A program made the translations under genes and the position numbers. DNA of 18,407 nt from the NCBI GenBank assembly GCA_947174725.1, contig CAMWKA010000003.1, positions 1-18,407 of the forward strand, read 5' to 3'. Position 1 is the first letter of the stretch; every line of letters starts with the position of its first letter. This document shows positions 15,813-18,407 of the stretch, piece after piece. The stretch is from an uncultured Lachnospiraceae bacterium. GTDB lineage: Bacteria > Bacillota > Clostridia > Lachnospirales > Lachnospiraceae. Under the pieces are notes generated by a model, which worked only from the letters and a program-made list of their open reading frames with translations, was not told where the DNA came from and did not search any database.

Positions 15813-16481
15813 ATGCCCAAGGTAACAGAGGAATACATTCAGAATAAGAAAAATAAGATTATTGATGCAGCCTACATTGTATGTTTGCGAAAAACGGTAA
15901 GCATTGTGACGATGCAGGACATTATAAATGAGACCGGACTAAGTCAGGGAGGAATCTATCGGTTTTATAAAGATATTGATGATATACTTAGCGATATGCT
16001 TTTGTATTTGAGGAAAAAAGAAAACATAAAAGAGAATGTGGATGCGATTCTTTCTCGTGCAAATGCATTACCGCCCAAAGAAATTATAAATCAAATTTTT
16101 GAAATGCTGGCAGATTTTATGACGAGAGAACTTACCGGAATCGAAAAGATTGATTTTGAATTGTCAGTATTGGCGATGAATCATCCGGAGCGTGTTGATA
16201 AAATCCTGGCACGAATTTCAGATATGGGAAATATGGAATATCTTACTGTCCGCACAATGGAATACTTTGCTGAACAAGCGAAAGCAGGAAGGATTCATCC
16301 CAGAGTAGAGGCGGAGGAGTTGTTGTCTTTTATCTCTTCGGCATACACAGGGATTCAGACAATTTGCATTGTGAACAATTGTTATCAACATGAGCGTAAT
16401 CCACTTACGGCATATTATCAACCAGATATTCAGTTAAAGACGCTTGCTAAGACAGTGAATTATTTGATCGGAGAGGATTGA
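15813..16481 (+). CDS. TetR-family transcriptional regulator
   Basis: The 222-residue protein has an N-terminal helix-turn-helix (about 33-54) reading TMQDIINETGLSQGGIYRFY, the classic TetR recognition segment. The C-terminal helical domain (about 60-220) would bind a ligand and dimerise. ATG 15813 was chosen because AGGAG (15798-15802) lies ten bases before it and it gives the usual short arm before helix 1. An earlier in-frame ATG at 15780 has no ribosome site. It probably represses its own operon through the two 22-bp dyads upstream. The hydrolase gene begins five bases after its stop, so the two are co-transcribed and the hydrolase may act on or be induced by the same compound. Confidence 0.92.
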   Translation: MPKVTEEYIQNKKNKIIDAAYIVCLRKTVSIVTMQDIINETGLSQGGIYRFYKDIDDILSDMLLYLRKKENIKENVDAILSRANALPPKEIINQIFEMLADFMTRELTGIEKIDFELSVLAMNHPERVDKILARISDMGNMEYLTVRTMEYFAEQAKAGRIHPRVEAEELLSFISSAYTGIQTICIVNNCYQHERNPLTAYYQPDIQLKTLAKTVNYLIGED

Positions 16482-16485
16482 GGGC

Positions 16486-17439
16486 ATGATGAAAGAAAAA
16501 CAGTATGAGGAAGAATATGTGCAGCTCAACGGAGTTTCGCATTATTTGTTGCATTACAGGTCGAAGAAGGCGGATCCGGTTATTCTTTTTATTCATGGAG
16601 GACCGGGAACTACGGAAGCGATGTTGGCATATCTGGTGGAGGAGTATGAAGAACGCAATTACAACATTGTGTACTATGATCAAAGAGGAACCGGAAAGAC
16701 GTACCTGAAAAATCGAAAATCGAAACCGAATATGGAGTTGTTAAAACAGGATCTTTTAGAGATAGTATTGTATTTGAAAAATAGTTATCAAAAAGATAAG
16801 GTTGGTATTCTTGGACATTCATGGGGGAGTGTACTGGGAAGTATGTTTGCTCTTGAACATCCGGAGCATACAGTATGCTATATCGGGTGTGGTCAGGTAG
16901 TAAATTTGTTTGAAAATGAGACAGTGGGATATCGTAAATTGAAAGAAGCGATTGAAGAAGCGGGGAATGCAAAAGATAAAAAGAAATTAGAAAAAATAGG
17001 AACTTATCCGTCAACTACGTTTGATATGGATTCGTTTCGGAAAATGGGTCAGATGCGGAAACTTCAGGAGAAATACCATTTGGCTGCAGGTGTTGACAAG
17101 AATATGTTGCGGATCATCAAGGACTCTCCGATTATGGGAATCAAGGATATGTGGCCGTTAATGATTGGCATGATGTTTAATATGACGTTAATGAAAGATT
17201 TGATGGCATTTGATCTAAAGGCTGAAGGACAGGAATATGAGGTTCCCATTTATTATATTCTCGGCGAAAATGATCAGCAGACACCGATAGAAATCAGCAT
17301 GCGGTATTTTAATGAAATAGTGGCACCGGATAAAGAATTGTATCTTATTGAAAAAGCTGGTCATATCACAATGTTAGATAACATGGTTGATTATCGTAAG
17401 GCATTGTGCGAAATAATAAAAAAGACAAGGCAACAATAA
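16486..17439 (+). CDS. Proline iminopeptidase-like alpha/beta-hydrolase (S33 family)
   Basis: The 317-residue cytoplasmic enzyme shows HGGPGT (37-42, oxyanion hole), YYDQRGTGKT (63-72), the nucleophile elbow G110-H-S112-W-G114, the acid D263 in ILGENDQQTP, and H293 in EKAGHITM. HGGPG and DQRGxG are hallmarks of the proline iminopeptidase group, which removes N-terminal proline. Many members have other substrates, so the exact activity is open. A helical cap lies at about 140-245. GGAGAGG (16470-16476) lies nine bases before ATG 16486, inside the end of the TetR gene; a second ATG at 16489 is an alternative. It is the last gene of the TetR operon, and two terminators follow. Confidence 0.9.
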   Translation: MMKEKQYEEEYVQLNGVSHYLLHYRSKKADPVILFIHGGPGTTEAMLAYLVEEYEERNYNIVYYDQRGTGKTYLKNRKSKPNMELLKQDLLEIVLYLKNSYQKDKVGILGHSWGSVLGSMFALEHPEHTVCYIGCGQVVNLFENETVGYRKLKEAIEEAGNAKDKKKLEKIGTYPSTTFDMDSFRKMGQMRKLQEKYHLAAGVDKNMLRIIKDSPIMGIKDMWPLMIGMMFNMTLMKDLMAFDLKAEGQEYEVPIYYILGENDQQTPIEISMRYFNEIVAPDKELYLIEKAGHITMLDNMVDYRKALCEIIKKTRQQ

Positions 17440-17496
17440 AGCAAAGCGGCAGGAAAATAGACGGAAAGAGCAAAGAATCAGAAATGCATAGAAAAT

Positions 17497-17524
17497 AACA
17501 GGCTGCGAAGGCAGTTCTGTTTTT
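17497..17524 (+). terminator. Intrinsic terminator after the TetR-hydrolase operon
   Basis: AACAG-G-CTGC (17497-17506), a GAAG tetraloop, and GCAG-TT-CTGTT (17511-17521) pair with a small internal mismatch, followed by TTT. It lies 58 bases past the hydrolase stop. Confidence 0.65.
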
Positions 17525-17567
17525 GGTGTCATGAATGATTTTTGCTCTGTATATGGTTTGATATATG

Positions 17568-17598
17568 GCTACAGAGTGAGATCTGTAGCTTTTCCTTT
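17568..17598 (+). terminator. Second intrinsic terminator
   Basis: GCTACAGA (17568-17575) pairs perfectly with TCTGTAGC (17582-17589) around a 6-base loop, followed by TTTTCCTTTT. It stands between two convergent genes and, by its T-run, serves the + strand. Confidence 0.65.
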
Positions 17599-17680
17599 TG
17601 ACAAATTTTTTTGCCGCTGTGCCTTGTCAGAAAATGGAGGAAGAACCTGAAATACTATTGCAAATTGTTGGTCATATACA

Positions 17681-18127
17681 CTATATATGCCAGCTCTGCA
17701 ATTCGATAATGTTGCCTTCACAATCTGTCGCATATACAAAAACGGCGTTTCTTCCATCCTCATATTCTGCTTTTACGACTTCACCGATCTGCTTTCCACC
17801 TTTTTCAAGCAGTCGCTGTAAGGTTGCCTCTACGTCGTCTACTTCAAATGCAAGATGCGCAATCCCGCATGTGTTTACGGAATGGTCGGATTCCGTCATA
17901 CTGTCATATGAAAAAATCTCCAGCGTAGGATGGTCTTCTCCATATCCGGGCAGGCAAAGATGTTCCCCCATGATGTGTGCATTTGAAATTCCCGTCAGCT
18001 TATCCAGCCATTTACCGCGAAGGTCTCTTGTTTCTCCGATACTTTTACAGTGAAATACATCCTTATAAAAATCTACCAGTTTTTGAAAATCTTTTGCAAT
18101 AATATTTGTATGGGCATATCTAAACAT
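17681..18127 (-). CDS. Glyoxalase-family (VOC superfamily) protein
   Basis: The 148-residue protein has the paired beta-alpha-beta-beta-beta modules of the vicinal oxygen chelate fold. Likely metal ligands are H6 (YAHTNI), E70 (TLEIFSY), H91 (IAHLAFEV) and E142 (IIELQSW), the glyoxalase I arrangement of one His and one Glu per half. A complete set suggests an active metalloenzyme, such as a lactoylglutathione lyase-like or lyase/isomerase member; VOC proteins vary widely in substrate. The start has AGGAGA (reverse of 18134-18139) upstream. It faces the TetR operon convergently. I see no clear terminator on its own strand before the opposing gene. Confidence 0.9.
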   Translation of the reverse strand: MFRYAHTNIIAKDFQKLVDFYKDVFHCKSIGETRDLRGKWLDKLTGISNAHIMGEHLCLPGYGEDHPTLEIFSYDSMTESDHSVNTCGIAHLAFEVDDVEATLQRLLEKGGKQIGEVVKAEYEDGRNAVFVYATDCEGNIIELQSWHI

Positions 18128-18173
18128 GGAAGTTCTCCTTTTATGAGTATTCGTCCGTTGCGCTGCTACCCAT

Positions 18174-18179
18174 ATTATA
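18174..18179 (-). promoter_or_regulatory. Possible -10 of the VOC gene promoter
   Basis: On the minus strand these bases read TATAAT, about 46 bases before the VOC start. No good -35 stands at the expected distance, so this is a moderate call. Confidence 0.35.
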
Positions 18180-18312
18180 AATGAAAATAATTAGTAATAC
18201 CATAGCTTTTTACCACAGCACCTGTAAGTGTTTTGCAACTTTTGTATGCACTCCGCATTTTGATCGCAAAAAAGTGGAGCTATATGGAATGGCATGATAT
18301 ACTGTTTATGTG

Positions 18313-18407
18313 CTGTCTCTTATACCCATATCCGAGCCCACGAGCCGCTCATGAAGCTCGTATGCCGTCTTATTCTTGAAAAAAAAAATGGGGGGGGGGG
18401 GTGGGTG
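18313..18407. other. Untrimmed Illumina Nextera adapter, not genomic
   Basis: From 18313 the bases read CTGTCTCTTATACCCATAT, the 19-base Nextera mosaic end with two errors. CCGAGCCCACGAG (part of the read-2 adapter) follows, then an 8-base index GCTCATGA (18347-18354), then the P7 flow-cell sequence (CTCGTATGCCGTCTT...CTTG with errors), a run of A and a run of G. The last two runs are what two-colour sequencers report past the end of a short insert. The index equals Nextera XT N714 as I remember it. Genomic sequence should be taken to end at about 18312. Confidence 0.95.

Noticed and set aside
17598..18053. 151-codon + strand frame opposite the VOC gene
   Set aside because: The minus strand encodes a complete VOC protein with all four metal ligands and a good ribosome site; the + frame is Ser/Pro-rich shadow.
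1..18312. CRISPR array, rRNA, tRNA, integrase or transposase genes
   Set aside because: No regular spaced repeats, no RNA gene folds and no recombinase motifs were found on either strand.
18390..18407. Poly-G run as a G-quadruplex or repeat
   Set aside because: It follows adapter sequence and poly-A and is a two-colour sequencing artefact.

Overview
The window reads as a chromosomal stretch from an anaerobic, low-to-moderate G+C member of the Bacillota, most likely a Lachnospiraceae-type Clostridium relative. This is inferred from gene style, strong GGAGG-type ribosome sites, and the trk/guaA protein variants; no rRNA or tRNA is present to prove it. All genes but the last are on the + strand. 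The final ~95 bases (18313-18407) are not genome: they are an untrimmed Illumina Nextera adapter with index, poly-A and poly-G, so the real sequence ends near 18312.

Region 1 (1-4598) is housekeeping: the trkA-trkH potassium uptake pair followed, 13 bases later, by guaA (GMP synthase). Region 2 (about 4587-5913) looks like a small AT-rich insertion at the 3' end of guaA. A 10-bp repeat containing the last guaA codons recurs at 5904, where the same frame again reads Glu-Phe-Glu-stop. Between the copies lie a 38-codon ORF and a 382-residue membrane-anchored protein with a degenerate alpha/beta-hydrolase look. No integrase is present. Region 3 (5856-6374) is a gene-poor stretch with a terminator and a possible extended -10 promoter.

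Region 4 (6375-14549) is the most interesting part: five consecutive genes forming a MoxR/VWA system related to E. coli yehLMPQ. They encode a SWIM zinc-finger protein, a HEAT-like helical protein, a MoxR-type AAA+ ATPase, a large DUF5682-type protein and a VWA protein with a complete MIDAS. I read the N-terminus of the large protein as a TraB/TIKI/EreA-ChaN-like domain with two GxxH motifs, so it may be the hydrolase whose targets or activity the ATPase/VWA pair controls. A 135-base gap between the ATPase and DUF5682 genes holds three consecutive hairpins, one of them a likely intrinsic terminator, which suggests that expression of the second half is tuned separately.

Region 5 (14598-18127) holds a membrane-anchored serine hydrolase, a TetR regulator followed almost directly by a proline-iminopeptidase-like hydrolase, and a convergent glyoxalase-family (VOC) gene. 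The TetR gene has an unusually clear control region: a TTGACT-17 bp-TAAAAT promoter with two copies of AAAATGAA-N6-TTCATTTT whose centres are 50 bp apart.
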